NCBI GenBank assembly: GCA_003635185.1
Contig: PYJA01000044.1
Span: 24,680-88,679, forward strand
DNA: 64,000 nucleotides
Reading direction: 5' to 3'
Origin: Candidatus Poribacteria bacterium
GTDB taxonomy: Bacteria > Poribacteria > WGA-4E > WGA-3G
Position numbers and translations under genes: made by a program. Below, one piece after another: positions 9,301 to 18,191 of this stretch. The notes under the pieces were generated by a model. That model saw nothing but the letters and a program-made list of their open reading frames with translations, was not told the DNA's origin and did not search any database. Every line of letters begins with the position of its first letter. Position 1 is the first letter of the stretch.

Positions 9301-10554
9301 TTAATTTAGATATTCATAAATTGGGAATTGCGCGCAGAATTCTTGAACCTTTTCTCGAATTCGCTGCTTTATAGATGCCTTCTGCCTATTCTCAAGTGCC
9401 TCAGTAATAAAATCCGCGATGTGAAGCATCTCATCTTCTTTCATGCCGCGCGTCGTAACCATTGGTGTGCCAAGCCTTATACCGCTTGTCGTTTTCGGTT
9501 TCCTTTTGTCAAACGGAATTGTGTTCTTATTCACAATAATGCCTGCATCCTCAAGGTGATCCGCTGCCTGTCTACCACTCAATTTCTCATATTTTGAAGT
9601 CAAGTCTAACAACATTAGGTGATTATCTGTACCACCACTCACTAATCGGAACCCATTCTCCATTAATCTCTCGGCAAGTGCTTTAGCATTTTTAACGATT
9701 TGTGCTTGATATGTTTTAAACTCAGGTTCGCTTGCTTCCTTAAAAGCAACGGCTCTGGCAGCGATTGTATGCAAAAAAGGCCCGCCTTGTAAACCGGGAA
9801 AAACAGCACGGTCTATTTTAGCTGCATGCTCAGATTTACACATTATCATCGCCCCACGAGGACCACGTAAGGTTTTGTGTGTTGTTGTCGTAACCACATC
9901 ACTATAAGGAACAGGATCAGGATGAACACCACCCGCGATCAGACCCGCAATGTGCGCTATATCCGCAAGCAGATATGCCCCAACGGAGTCGGCAACCTGC
10001 CGCCACGCAGCGAAATCAAAATGACGTGGATACGCTGTTGCCCCGACAACGATGAGCTTCGGACGATGTTGTTCCGCAAGACTCGCCACCGCTTCCATGT
10101 CAATTAGTTCCGTTTCAGCGTCAACTCCATAAGCTACAACATTGTAATAACGCCCAGAAAAGTTCACCTTATCGCCATGACTCAAATGCCCACCGTGACT
10201 GAGTGACATAGCTAAAATAGTGTCACCTGGGTCAAGCAGTGCATGATAAGCTGCCATATTCGCTTGTGTGCCAGCGTGCGGTTGCACATTCACATGCTCA
10301 GCACCGAAAAGTGCTTTGGCACGTTCAATTGCAAGCGATTCCACGTCATCCATAAACTCACAACCGTTATAGTAACGTTCACCAGGATACCCTTCAGCGT
10401 ATTTATTCGCTAAAATACTCCCCTGAATCTCCATAACGGCACGGCTGGCATAGTTCTCTGATGGAATCAGCATAAGAGAATTTTGCTGACGTGCCAAGTC
10501 CTTGGCGGTAATTTCTACGATTTGTGGGTCTACCTCTGCCAATAATTTGTTCAT
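9301..10554 (-). CDS. glyA: serine hydroxymethyltransferase
   Basis: GlyA converts serine and tetrahydrofolate to glycine and methylene-tetrahydrofolate, feeding one-carbon metabolism. The PLP lysine is K227 in [13 protein letters not shown]. Family blocks [47 protein letters not shown], and [19 protein letters not shown] are present. I start at [20 protein letters not shown] (base 10554), giving the typical 417 residues; the track ORF adds 19 unlikely residues. It neighbours folC, which acts on the same folate pool. Confidence 0.97.
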   Translation of the reverse strand: MNKLLAEVDPQIVEITAKDLARQQNSLMLIPSENYASRAVMEIQGSILANKYAEGYPGERYYNGCEFMDDVESLAIERAKALFGAEHVNVQPHAGTQANMAAYHALLDPGDTILAMSLSHGGHLSHGDKVNFSGRYYNVVAYGVDAETELIDMEAVASLAEQHRPKLIVVGATAYPRHFDFAAWRQVADSVGAYLLADIAHIAGLIAGGVHPDPVPYSDVVTTTTHKTLRGPRGAMIMCKSEHAAKIDRAVFPGLQGGPFLHTIAARAVAFKEASEPEFKTYQAQIVKNAKALAERLMENGFRLVSGGTDNHLMLLDLTSKYEKLSGRQAADHLEDAGIIVNKNTIPFDKRKPKTTSGIRLGTPMVTTRGMKEDEMLHIADFITEALENRQKASIKQRIREKVQEFCAQFPIYEYLN

Positions 10555-10737
10555 TTCTTCACCGTTTTTAACTTGACATGGTGTTGTTTCATGAAAATCA
10601 AATTGTAACACAAAATCAAAGGATTTTCAAGAAAACTTGATATATCTATGGCAATCTGCTATATTAGTGGTAACGGATTTTCGTTACTTCACAAATTCTG
10701 CACGTTTCTAACTACTGCTACGTCCATCCAAATTTGG

Positions 10738-10839
10738 TTTGTAGGTCAGGTAGATCGCAAGCGAAACCCATAAGTGTAAACTTAAGGATTTTTCTATGCA
10801 AAAGCCTCTCCAGTCCCGTAGGGACGATATGTTTATATG
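10738..10839. repeat. repeat fragments in the glyA upstream gap
   Basis: In the 358-base gap 10555-10912, two repeat pieces are visible. gtaggtcaggtagatcgcaa, running on to gcgaaaccc, is a relative of the GTAGGTTGGGTAGAGCGC family seen at 51206 and 57660. tcccgtagggacgatatg is a half copy of the REP-like palindrome at 30245 and 50364. Nothing else is evident apart from AT-rich DNA in front of the metalloprotease gene. Confidence 0.6.
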
Positions 10840-10912
10840 ACAATTTGTAATATCTATGAAATCACAAAACAATTAGTTAACTGGCACAAGTCGTAATTTA
10901 AGGTAATATAGC

Positions 10913-12514
10913 ATGTTCAAAAAAGTTATCTTAACGAGTATTATTTCAACAATTCTATCTCTTAGCGTAATATTCCTAACCACAAACACCAATGCAGCAC
11001 AAGAACACATAATAAAAGCAGTATATTTTATCCCTAAAAACCGTCCAGTCCAAAAACACATACCACCCAAATTATCAGATCAGATTAAACAAACTCAAGA
11101 ATTCTACGCAGACCAAATGGAAATGCATGGTTACGGTAGAATGACATTTAAATATGAAAAAGATGCCAATAATAACCCCGTAATCCATCAAGTTATAGGT
11201 AAATTTGATGATGCCTATTACCACAATAACACTATTGATAAAGTAGAAACAGAAATAAGACAAAGGTTTCATGATGTAGATGACAATATCTATATCATAT
11301 CCATTGACGTTAGTAACGGACTAATAGGCGGTTATTGTGGTAAGGCACGATATGAAGGCGGTCCAGTTTTCATTCCGTCAACAGGTAATTGCGTCCGAGA
11401 AGATGATGTTGTAAATTTGATCGCACATGAACTGGGACACGCCTTAAATCTACACCACGATTTCCGTGACGTGAAATATATCATGGCAAGGGGAGGCCCC
11501 CAACGTACGCAGTTTTCAGAATGTTCGGCAATGCTTTTGTCTGTTAGTTTTTTCTTAAACAAAGTCCACACACATGAAAATGCCAAAGGACAAATTGAGA
11601 TGTTAACGCCAAAGACATACACTATCAACCACAGAGAACATAAGCTAAAATTCAAGGCAAGTGATCCTGATAAAATAAATCAAGTATTTTTAGAATACTC
11701 AATACCCGACAGACTTGCAGGAATAGCAGATTGTAAGTCCATATCTAATAAAATAACAGCAGAGATAACGTTTGATATGCCCGACGATGCGATAAAGTCT
11801 CAAAAGACACATATATGGTTACACGTCATAGACATAAACGGTCATAAAACGACAAAGGAATATGAACTCACAGGTTCAGAAAAGAAAGACTTAGGTTTTA
11901 CATATCTAACGCTTGAATACGATAATCCAAACGCGCTTACACCCATAAATCCACAAATAGATTGGGGTTGGGATTGGGGAGGATGGAAACACTTTTGGGA
12001 AAAGAAGCCTAATGAACCCATACCCGACCGCCCCCATCAAGGATTTCAACGCCCCGAACACATATTTTTTATAGAAAAATGGGATCACTGGTTTTACGCA
12101 CACGTTGAAGGTCATTTTGTATACGATCTTACACTAACAGACATTGATCATAAAGTTTTTGATGCCTATTTTTACTTGCCGAACCCTTGTGGAAATATAG
12201 CATCAGTAGAAATGATATGTAATGCAGATAATGTAGAGATATACCGATCAGGAATGATCAAATGGGCGCAAGCACAAAACAAGCACATCAGATTCAACAT
12301 TCCTGAAAATACAAAAGAATTTGTCATACAGATGGATGATGCAGGAGATGACGGAGTTTGTGATCACTACATAATAGCAAATGCAAAACTCTTAACAATT
12401 GAACCTGAAGAATCTGAAGAGGAAATAAATGAAACAGAAAAAGAAGAACCCAGATCCGTTGAAGCAAAATCAAAATTAGTCTTAACTTGGGCAAGACTTA
12501 AAAAGGGTCAATAG
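10913..12514 (+). CDS. secreted zinc metalloprotease (metzincin-like)
   Basis: A Sec signal peptide (residues 1-29, ending NTNAA) leads a 533-residue exported protein. The zinc site HELGHALNLHH gives H172, E173, H176 and H182 (HExxHxxxxxH), and YIMARGG (M191) fits a metzincin Met-turn. Downstream are beta-rich regions with W-rich motifs (IDWGWDWGGWKHFWEK, FFIEKWDHWFYAHVEGHF), probably substrate- or surface-binding domains. Two pairs of Cys may form disulfides. The C-terminus (EEEINETEKEEPRSVEAKSK then LVLTWARLKKGQ) is an acidic linker followed by a short tail resembling the end of the LamG protein at 34962. Base use is notably A-rich compared with the neighbours. Confidence 0.88.
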   Translation: MFKKVILTSIISTILSLSVIFLTTNTNAAQEHIIKAVYFIPKNRPVQKHIPPKLSDQIKQTQEFYADQMEMHGYGRMTFKYEKDANNNPVIHQVIGKFDDAYYHNNTIDKVETEIRQRFHDVDDNIYIISIDVSNGLIGGYCGKARYEGGPVFIPSTGNCVREDDVVNLIAHELGHALNLHHDFRDVKYIMARGGPQRTQFSECSAMLLSVSFFLNKVHTHENAKGQIEMLTPKTYTINHREHKLKFKASDPDKINQVFLEYSIPDRLAGIADCKSISNKITAEITFDMPDDAIKSQKTHIWLHVIDINGHKTTKEYELTGSEKKDLGFTYLTLEYDNPNALTPINPQIDWGWDWGGWKHFWEKKPNEPIPDRPHQGFQRPEHIFFIEKWDHWFYAHVEGHFVYDLTLTDIDHKVFDAYFYLPNPCGNIASVEMICNADNVEIYRSGMIKWAQAQNKHIRFNIPENTKEFVIQMDDAGDDGVCDHYIIANAKLLTIEPEESEEEINETEKEEPRSVEAKSKLVLTWARLKKGQ

Positions 12515-12748
12515 TTTATCAGTGAATAAACAGGTATGTAGTTGAAAGTATAATAATTGCAAAGACAATTAAACTGTAAAATGTCCAAAATTACTAATTG
12601 CGATAGATTTTACATTAAAGATACACCTTGATCGGCGCGCTTACAAAGTGCTAAATCAACGCCGAATGTGCGTATGGCATTTATCGGAGTTGAAAACCCC
12701 TCCTACAAAAGAGATGTAGTATTCACGCCAAAAACTTTACATACCCTC

Positions 12749-12879
12749 AGGACTTACGCATTTTCTCTTAAAGTCCCCTTGATAAGGGGGATTTAGGGGG
12801 TTAAAAAGACTAAAAACAGTGAAATACGGACTATTTAACCCCCCTAACCCCCCTTATCAAGGGGGAATGCGTAAGTCCT
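12749..12879. mobile_element. MITE-like element, AGGACTTACGCA family (copy 2)
   Basis: 131 bp with terminal inverted repeats aggacttacgca / tgcgtaagtcct and the long internal hairpin of cttgataagggggatttagg. Its inner segment agactaaaaacagtgaaata is shared with copy 3 at 13238, so these two are recent sister copies. It is immediately preceded by ccaaaaactttacataccct, another repeat end. The stretch 12515-12748 otherwise shows only scattered repeat fragments and no gene. Confidence 0.85.
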
Positions 12880-13116
12880 GAACATTATAATAACAATTCG
12901 TCAAGGAATTTTATTATCAAATTCACTAAATGGTTGACTCGGTAAGTATTTGCGTTTTGAATTCTCTAAATACACCCCCCTTTATCCCCCCGCAAGCGAG
13001 GGGAAGGGACTTTTGAACCTATTACGTAAGTTTTGTACATAATAAATGTTTAGCGAGTAAACCACTAAAGAAATCCCAGAAAAGTTAACTTCTAAAAATT
13101 GACGCTAATGGTGCTA

Positions 13117-13170
13117 CAACATGCACAATCTAACAGAATGTGGGACAACATGCACAATCTAACAGAATGT
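13117..13170. repeat. short direct repeat (two units)
   Basis: Two neighbouring copies of acaacatgcacaatctaaca, each continuing cagaat, separated by a few bases. Only two units, so this is not a CRISPR array. It follows a partial end of the CAATTTA repeat family (aaaattgacgctaatggtgc). Confidence 0.6.
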
Positions 13171-13237
13171 CTATTATTGGCGGAGGTATTGCTTACCTTA
13201 ACACAATCTAAATGCCAACATCAAATAAACTCTTTAC

Positions 13238-13368
13238 AGGACTTACGCATTTTCTCTTAAAGTCCCCCTTGATAAGGGGATTTAGGGGGTTAAAAAGACT
13301 AAAAACAGTGAAATACGGACTATTTAACCCCCCTAACCCCCCTTATCAAGGGGGAATGCGTAAGTCCT
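13238..13368. mobile_element. MITE-like element, AGGACTTACGCA family (copy 3)
   Basis: Same size, ends and internal sequence as copy 2 (12749-12879), differing by only a few bases. The flanks are ttta-c at the left and g-ttta at the right; no convincing target duplication can be called. A track ORF of 64 residues over this element is a shadow of the palindrome. Confidence 0.85.
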
Positions 13369-13438
13369 GTTTATATACCCTTGACCTTTTCCCTGGTGTA
13401 TGGTAAGCTTAAGATGCCTATGACCGGGGTATGAGATG

Positions 13439-13716
13439 GGTGTGTAAAGTTTTTGTCACCCTTTTTTGTCTGAATCGCGGATTGCCACCAAATCAACGGT
13501 ATGAATGCCATTTAGGCATTCCCCGGATTTCACAGATTTCGCGGATTTCCGAGTCTGGTTCTCTAAGCATCCTATCAAAAGTTTGCATTTAGTGGTTGAA
13601 GCGGGATTTGGAATGTGAAGACTCAATAATCCGCGAAATCTGTGAAATCCGCGATAATCCGTGATTCTGACAAACCCCGCGATTCAGACAGGACACATGC
13701 CAAAAACTTTACACAC
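13439..13716. repeat. nested inverted-repeat element (GTGTGTAAAGTTTTTG outer ends, TGTCTGAATCGCG inner ends)
   Basis: The outer ends gtgtgtaaagtttttg and caaaaactttacacac are exact inverted repeats. Inside are a second pair, tgtctgaatcgcg and cgcgattcagaca, and a third, tttcacagatttcgcggatt against its complement aatccgcgaaatctgtgaaa. The same outer end occurs at 60489 next to atpC tail copy 3 and, as accaaaaactttaca-like sequence, at 12731. No coding capacity. Together with the two MITEs this makes 12515-13754 a 1.2 kb repeat island without genes. Confidence 0.75.
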
Positions 13717-13754
13717 CCGTATAAGATTTAATTTTCGTAATTCAGGAAAATAGA

Positions 13755-14024
13755 ATGACAACTTACATTGTTACTTTTGAAGTCGCTGATGATTCTAAAA
13801 AGAATGCTTTTAAAGAAAATCTTAGAAAATATAGCGGTTATTGTCCTATTCACGATAACTGCTGGGCAATCATTTCTAATCAAACACCCACTCAAATTCT
13901 GGATTTTTTGGGACAAGTTGTGTCCGAAACAGATAGAATATTTGTTATTCGATCTGGGATATACTCTGCATGGCTAAACGCCTACAGTCCTAAAAATAGT
14001 GAGTGGCTAAAGGAGAGATTGTAA
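13755..14024 (+). CDS. orphan Cas2-like / SinR-family small protein
   Basis: This 89-residue protein begins MTTYIVTFEVADDSKKNAF and has a central NCWAIIS strand, a second NDR-like strand DRIFVIRSGIYSAWL and a C-terminal SEWLKERL helix. This strand-helix-strand pattern resembles small Cas2-like/SinR-annotated proteins with a ferredoxin fold. No cas1, other cas gene or CRISPR array lies nearby, so a role in spacer acquisition is not supported. AGGAAAA precedes the ATG. The family assignment is from memory of the pattern and is moderate; the gene itself looks real. Confidence 0.6.
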   Translation: MTTYIVTFEVADDSKKNAFKENLRKYSGYCPIHDNCWAIISNQTPTQILDFLGQVVSETDRIFVIRSGIYSAWLNAYSPKNSEWLKERL

Positions 14025-14102
14025 AATGCTTGATCCGAACTCTCCTTACAGCGATGAAAGACTTCTAATAAAACGGGGCAGAATTGATCTCTGAATATAT
14101 AT

Positions 14103-15284
14103 ATGAATATGAAGCAGATAGGACTTATTTTTTTTATAATTGTTTTCTTTAGTGTCCAACCGCTGTTTGGGCAGTTACCAGATTCGCAAACTGAGCCTGC
14201 TTCTCCACCTACGCAAGAAGAAAAACCTGTGGAGAACGACAAAGAGGACGCGGAACTCGTTTCACCATCCAATAATGAGAAACAGGAGACCGAAAACGCA
14301 TCACAATCTACACCTGAAGAAACCTCTGTAGATAACGAGAAGCAGGAGACCGAAAACGCATCACAATCTACACCTGAAGAAACCTCTGTAGATAACGACA
14401 AACAGGAGGAAATACCGAATAGTGAGAAAGTAGAAACCGAAGAGCAGCTGGATGCATCGGATCCAACACTGCCAAAGTGGCAAGGGCGGCAGCGGATTTT
14501 CAAACTGGTTAACGATTATCAGTTAAAAGCAGATGATGTCATCACAACGCTTGTGATGATTGCCGGTGACGCGACTATACAAGGGACAGTAACAGGTAAT
14601 ATTTTAATAATCGGTGGAGATGTTGCGCTCGCGCCTGGTGCACAAGTGAAAGGAATGCTAAAGGTAATTGGAGGGCAGATAACTGGAAACCTTGAATCGG
14701 CAAAGAATTCCAGTGTGAGTAACCATTGGAGAACCTTACCTGCTGTAGCGAATATATTGATGCATCCTCACACTGTTTGGGATATCAAAAAACATCGGAA
14801 TTTTCGCTTGACAACCTTAAAATTCGCCCTGCTACTTTTGGCATACCTGTTAATTGCGCTGGTATTTCCAAGACCGATAAATGCGATAAGTTCACTGCTG
14901 GCCCGTAGACCGATTGAGTGTATTCTATTTAGCATTTTAATGTTTGTTGTTATTCCAGCAGTTTTTGTTGTCCTAATACTTTCTATTATAGGATATCCGT
15001 TCTTGTTGCTGTGCATTTGCCTTTTGGTACCGTTGGCATTATGTGGAAAAGCGGCAATTTTTTACACACTTGGCAGCACACTTCTTGCCGGACGTTTAAA
15101 ACCGCTTGCAGTTATTTTTGGCTTTATTCCCTACTTCATGGCAACTGAAATTCCACATGTGGATTGGATAGCCTTCCTTACTTTTAATGGCATCGGTATT
15201 AGTCTCTGTATACTGGCAATCTTAAGTGCCACGTCATCACAAAGGCAAGGCAAAAACACCCATTGGTCTGAAAGGGTGCGCTGA
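14103..15284 (+). CDS. exported acidic-linker protein with bactofilin-like region and C-terminal membrane helices
   Basis: A signal peptide (ending near PLFGQ) is followed by a low-complexity acidic linker that contains two perfect 20-residue units, NEKQETENASQSTPEETSVD, encoded by a perfect 60-bp tandem repeat (14274-14333 and 14334-14393). Next comes a beta-helix-like stretch resembling polymer-forming bactofilin repeats (GDATIQGTVTGNILIIGGDV, APGAQVKGMLKVIGGQITGN). The C-terminal third has about four hydrophobic segments. A polymer-forming domain tethered to a membrane channel-like domain is plausible. It ends 2 nt before the BatA-like gene, so the two form an operon. Confidence 0.75.
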   Translation: MNMKQIGLIFFIIVFFSVQPLFGQLPDSQTEPASPPTQEEKPVENDKEDAELVSPSNNEKQETENASQSTPEETSVDNEKQETENASQSTPEETSVDNDKQEEIPNSEKVETEEQLDASDPTLPKWQGRQRIFKLVNDYQLKADDVITTLVMIAGDATIQGTVTGNILIIGGDVALAPGAQVKGMLKVIGGQITGNLESAKNSSVSNHWRTLPAVANILMHPHTVWDIKKHRNFRLTTLKFALLLLAYLLIALVFPRPINAISSLLARRPIECILFSILMFVVIPAVFVVLILSIIGYPFLLLCICLLVPLALCGKAAIFYTLGSTLLAGRLKPLAVIFGFIPYFMATEIPHVDWIAFLTFNGIGISLCILAILSATSSQRQGKNTHWSERVR

Positions 15285-15286
15285 TA

Positions 15287-16288
15287 ATGCATCTTCAATC
15301 CCCTATTTTTCTCAGTCTATTCCTCATATTGCCGCTGTTGATAATATATTTCTGGTGGATACGGAAATACGCAACTTTGCATGCTATTCGCTTCAGCGAA
15401 CTTGAAGGTGTTCGACAAATTCCGAAAACGTCCGCTGTCAAACTACTACCGTTGCTCAAGGTAATTAGGTTCATCGTAATAGCACTTCTTATTTTTACCC
15501 TTGCGCGTCCACAACTCTCCCAAAGTCAGGAGCGGCGTTTCGTGGAAGGCATTCATATTTTTTTGGCACTTGATGTTTCTGAAAGTATGCGGGCAGAGGA
15601 TTTTAAGAACGCTAATCGGCTCCAAACAGCGAAATCGGTTATTCGAGATTTTTTGAGGAACCGTGAAAGCGATCAGATCGGATTAGTCGTCTTTCCAGGG
15701 GAAAGTTTCACAATTTGCCCGCTCACACTGGATTATTCATTTTTGATAGAAAGACTTGATGACGTGGAAATTGCCATGGGAGGTCAGTTAAAAGACGGCA
15801 CGGCTATCGGTGACGCAATCGCCACTGCTACATATCGGCTGCGAGATTCAGAGGCAAAGACAAAAATTGCCATTCTTTTAACAGATGGTGAAAACAATGC
15901 CGGCACAATTGACCCTAAAACAGCAGCAGCGTTAGCACAATCTTTTGGCATTAAGGTTTACACCATTGGCATGGGGAAAGAAGGAGGCGCGCGTATCCCT
16001 TATGAGGATACTACATTTGGGAAGCGATATCGAGAGGAATTAACCTATCTTGATGAAGGGACACTCCAGCAGATCGCCAATACCACTGGTGCCCGTTATT
16101 TTCGCGCCACGGACGTAGAATCGCTAAAAAATATTTATGCAGAAATCGATAAACTCGAAAAGACAAAATTTAAGGTTGTTAACTGGACTAAACGCAAAGA
16201 ATTAGCAGCGTATTTTCTAATACCTGCAGCCCTTCTGTTAGGGCTTGAAATTGTATTAAGTAATACGGTTCTAAGGAAAATCCCATAG
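15287..16288 (+). CDS. BatA-like von Willebrand A domain membrane protein
   Basis: Two N-terminal membrane segments (about residues 8-25 and 58-77) flank a basic loop. A vWA domain follows with an intact MIDAS: DVSES (DxSxS), KDGTAIGDAI (Thr) and LLTDGENN (Asp). One more membrane helix lies near the C-terminus (AAYFLIPAALLLGLEIVLSN). This is the architecture of BatA in the aerotolerance/MoxR-associated operons, where MoxR ATPases act on vWA proteins. The usual partners (moxR, DUF58, batB, batC) are not in this window. The gene follows the bactofilin-like gene with 2 nt spacing. Confidence 0.85.
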   Translation: MHLQSPIFLSLFLILPLLIIYFWWIRKYATLHAIRFSELEGVRQIPKTSAVKLLPLLKVIRFIVIALLIFTLARPQLSQSQERRFVEGIHIFLALDVSESMRAEDFKNANRLQTAKSVIRDFLRNRESDQIGLVVFPGESFTICPLTLDYSFLIERLDDVEIAMGGQLKDGTAIGDAIATATYRLRDSEAKTKIAILLTDGENNAGTIDPKTAAALAQSFGIKVYTIGMGKEGGARIPYEDTTFGKRYREELTYLDEGTLQQIANTTGARYFRATDVESLKNIYAEIDKLEKTKFKVVNWTKRKELAAYFLIPAALLLGLEIVLSNTVLRKIP

Positions 16289-16326
16289 AACCACTATCAT
16301 TTCCAATCATTCTCAAGGAGATTATT

Positions 16327-17088
16327 ATGAAAAACATTATTGCATGTAATTTAGGGAGTTATCGGCAGTTCGGAGCAAATGCTTATTCACACTTAGCAGA
16401 AATCGGTCTGACCAACGTAGAGATCGGTGTACCTTCAGCTGATTCGATTGACACTGTACAGGAAGGTTTGAAAGCGCACGGCCTCACAGCAACAAGCCTA
16501 CTTGGCAGATGTGATGTTCAATCTGACACGGTTGTTGATGATTTTCAAACGACGTTAGATGTCGCAAACGGGATGGGTGTGAAGGTTATTTTTGTAAGCG
16601 TTCATGCTGGTGAAACAGACCGAAACGTTGTCCATGACCGTCTCCGTGCTATTGGTGAAAATGCTGAACCGCTGGGTGTTAAAGTGTGTTTAGAAACGCA
16701 TCCAGATATGGCACACAACGGGGACATCGCGCTTGAGACAATGAAAGGCGTTAATCACCCGAATATATGCATCAACTTTGATACGGGTAACGTCTATTAT
16801 TACAACCATAACGTGACAGCTGTTACAGAGGTGCAAAAAATTGTTGAATATGTTGGTGCAGTTCATCTTAAAGATACAAATGGCGGTTATCGGACGTGGC
16901 ATTTTCCAACCCTCGGAGAAGGTGTAGTTGATTACAAAGCCGTATTTCAGACACTGAACGAGGCGGGTTTTTATGGCCCCTTCACGATGGAATTAGAAGG
17001 GATTGAAGGTGAGAATCTTGATGAAGCAGGCGTTAAGGCTCGCGTTGCAGATTCACTACAGCACCTGAAAGATATTGGGGTCATCTAA
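16327..17088 (+). CDS. sugar phosphate isomerase/epimerase family TIM-barrel protein
   Basis: A 253-residue xylose-isomerase-like TIM barrel. Candidate metal ligands follow the family pattern: Glu in VCLETHPD, Asp in CINFDTGN, His in AVHLKDTNG and Glu in TMELEGIEG. The GEGVVDYKAVFQTLNEAGFYG block is typical of myo-inosose dehydratase- and hydroxypyruvate-isomerase-like members. The substrate cannot be read from the sequence. CTCAAGGAG precedes the ATG. Its stop overlaps the ATG of the cupin gene by one base, so the pair is translationally coupled and likely acts on the same sugar or inositol-type substrate. Confidence 0.9.
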   Translation: MKNIIACNLGSYRQFGANAYSHLAEIGLTNVEIGVPSADSIDTVQEGLKAHGLTATSLLGRCDVQSDTVVDDFQTTLDVANGMGVKVIFVSVHAGETDRNVVHDRLRAIGENAEPLGVKVCLETHPDMAHNGDIALETMKGVNHPNICINFDTGNVYYYNHNVTAVTEVQKIVEYVGAVHLKDTNGGYRTWHFPTLGEGVVDYKAVFQTLNEAGFYGPFTMELEGIEGENLDEAGVKARVADSLQHLKDIGVI

Positions 17089-17462
17089 TGGATACGAATC
17101 TTTGTATCATTCGGCTCGGTGAGGGTGAACGGGTCGGAGGTGCGCTCGGAGAAATCTTGGATACCCCAGATATGACAACGATTGGAGCTTTTGCTGTATC
17201 TAAAGAACATCCGACTGAGCTGCATTTCCACGATTTTGATGAGTACTGGTATTTTACGGAAGGCACGACAACGGTAACGCTCCGTACTGCTGATGGTCAA
17301 TCCAAATCCTATCGCATCGGTCCAGGGGACTTAGTCGTCACGCCTAAGGGCGTTGAACATGGACACATTCCTGACGATGTTGTTAAAGGTGTGCAATGGG
17401 TGAGTGTGATTCATCCTGATGCACGTCGTGGGCATTTGCACCGAGAATTCCCATCGGTATAA
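17088..17462 (+). CDS. cupin-domain protein
   Basis: A 124-residue single cupin. Motif 1 is seen in PTELHFHDFDEYWYFTEG (H, H, E) and motif 2 in GPGDLVVTPKGVEHGH. Small cupins of this type are sugar isomerases, dioxygenases or ligand sensors, and the exact reaction is not evident. Coupled to the sugar isomerase gene by a TAATG overlap. Confidence 0.88.
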   Translation: MDTNLCIIRLGEGERVGGALGEILDTPDMTTIGAFAVSKEHPTELHFHDFDEYWYFTEGTTTVTLRTADGQSKSYRIGPGDLVVTPKGVEHGHIPDDVVKGVQWVSVIHPDARRGHLHREFPSV

Positions 17463-17506
17463 AGTTGTAGGCATATCTTGTTGTGCCGTAACACGGATAG
17501 TAGAAA

Positions 17507-17815
17507 ATGGATACAACAATCTTTACCAAACGCGAGATTAAACAAACGCTTCTCAGCCATCAGAACACGCTGAGAACATACGGTGTGAAACGCCTTGGAC
17601 TTTTTGGATCCTATGTTAAAGACACCGCTCATAGCGAAAGTGACATCGATCTGCTTGTAGAACTTGAGGAAGTGTCATTTGATCGATATATGGAGCTCCG
17701 TATTTTTCTCGAGGACCTATTTCAGAAAAAGATTGACCTCGTCATCGCTGATTCGCTCAAACCACGTTTGCGCCCACACATCGAAAAGGAAGTTGAGTAT
17801 GTCGCAGGACTTTGA
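17507..17815 (+). CDS. mntA: MntA-type minimal nucleotidyltransferase antitoxin
   Basis: A 102-residue protein with a complete polymerase-beta-type active site: G34-S35, ten residues, then D46-I-D48 (GSx10DxD), with a third acidic candidate in KKIDLVIAD. In the MntA-HepT system this antitoxin AMPylates a tyrosine of the HEPN toxin to silence it. The gene overlaps hepT by 17 nt. Assignment rests on the motif and on the partner. Confidence 0.9.
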   Translation: MDTTIFTKREIKQTLLSHQNTLRTYGVKRLGLFGSYVKDTAHSESDIDLLVELEEVSFDRYMELRIFLEDLFQKKIDLVIADSLKPRLRPHIEKEVEYVAGL

Positions 17816-18152
17816 CATCTATTTTGAGGATATATTAGAGGCAATAGAGAGGATTCAAGAATATGTCCAGGATGTTACACGCGAGACTTTTGAAACGGAT
17901 CGGATGCGAATTGACGCGGTCATCCGAAACCTTGAAGTCATTGGTAAGACTGTTAAACAGGTGCCTGGTTCCGTTCGAGAAAAGTATCCAAGTGTCGCAT
18001 GGTGGAAGATTGCTGGGTTGAGAGATGTCCTCATTCATAAATATTTTGATGTCAATCTTGAGATTGTCTGGGGTGTGGTGCAATCAAATATTCCGATTTT
18101 GCAGACAGATTTTGCAGACAGAAATCCAACAGATCCTTCAGGAGAAAAGTGA
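17799..18152 (+). CDS. hepT: HepT-type HEPN-domain ribonuclease toxin
   Basis: The true start is the ATG at 17799 (MSQDFDIYFEDILEAIERIQ), overlapping mntA; the track ORF begins earlier inside mntA. The 117-residue helical protein carries the HEPN catalytic motif R75-DVLI-H80 followed by K-Y82; this HxY tyrosine is the residue modified by MntA in characterised systems. The nuclease is toxic unless modified, and the pair often provides phage defence or plasmid-type addiction. Its presence between metabolic genes suggests past mobility. Confidence 0.92.
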   Translation: MSQDFDIYFEDILEAIERIQEYVQDVTRETFETDRMRIDAVIRNLEVIGKTVKQVPGSVREKYPSVAWWKIAGLRDVLIHKYFDVNLEIVWGVVQSNIPILQTDFADRNPTDPSGEK

Positions 18153-18191
18153 ATAATTCTATAGCGCACGCTCGTTAAGAAAGGTTAAATT

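Noticed and set aside
13117-13170. Possible CRISPR array (repeat acaacatgcacaatctaaca)
   Set aside because: Only two units with almost no spacer and no cas genes; a simple direct repeat.
13212-13406. 64-residue track ORF over the MITE at 13238
   Set aside because: Shadow of the palindromic element (SPLIRGFRGL and its mirror NPPNPPYQGG are typical translations of this repeat).
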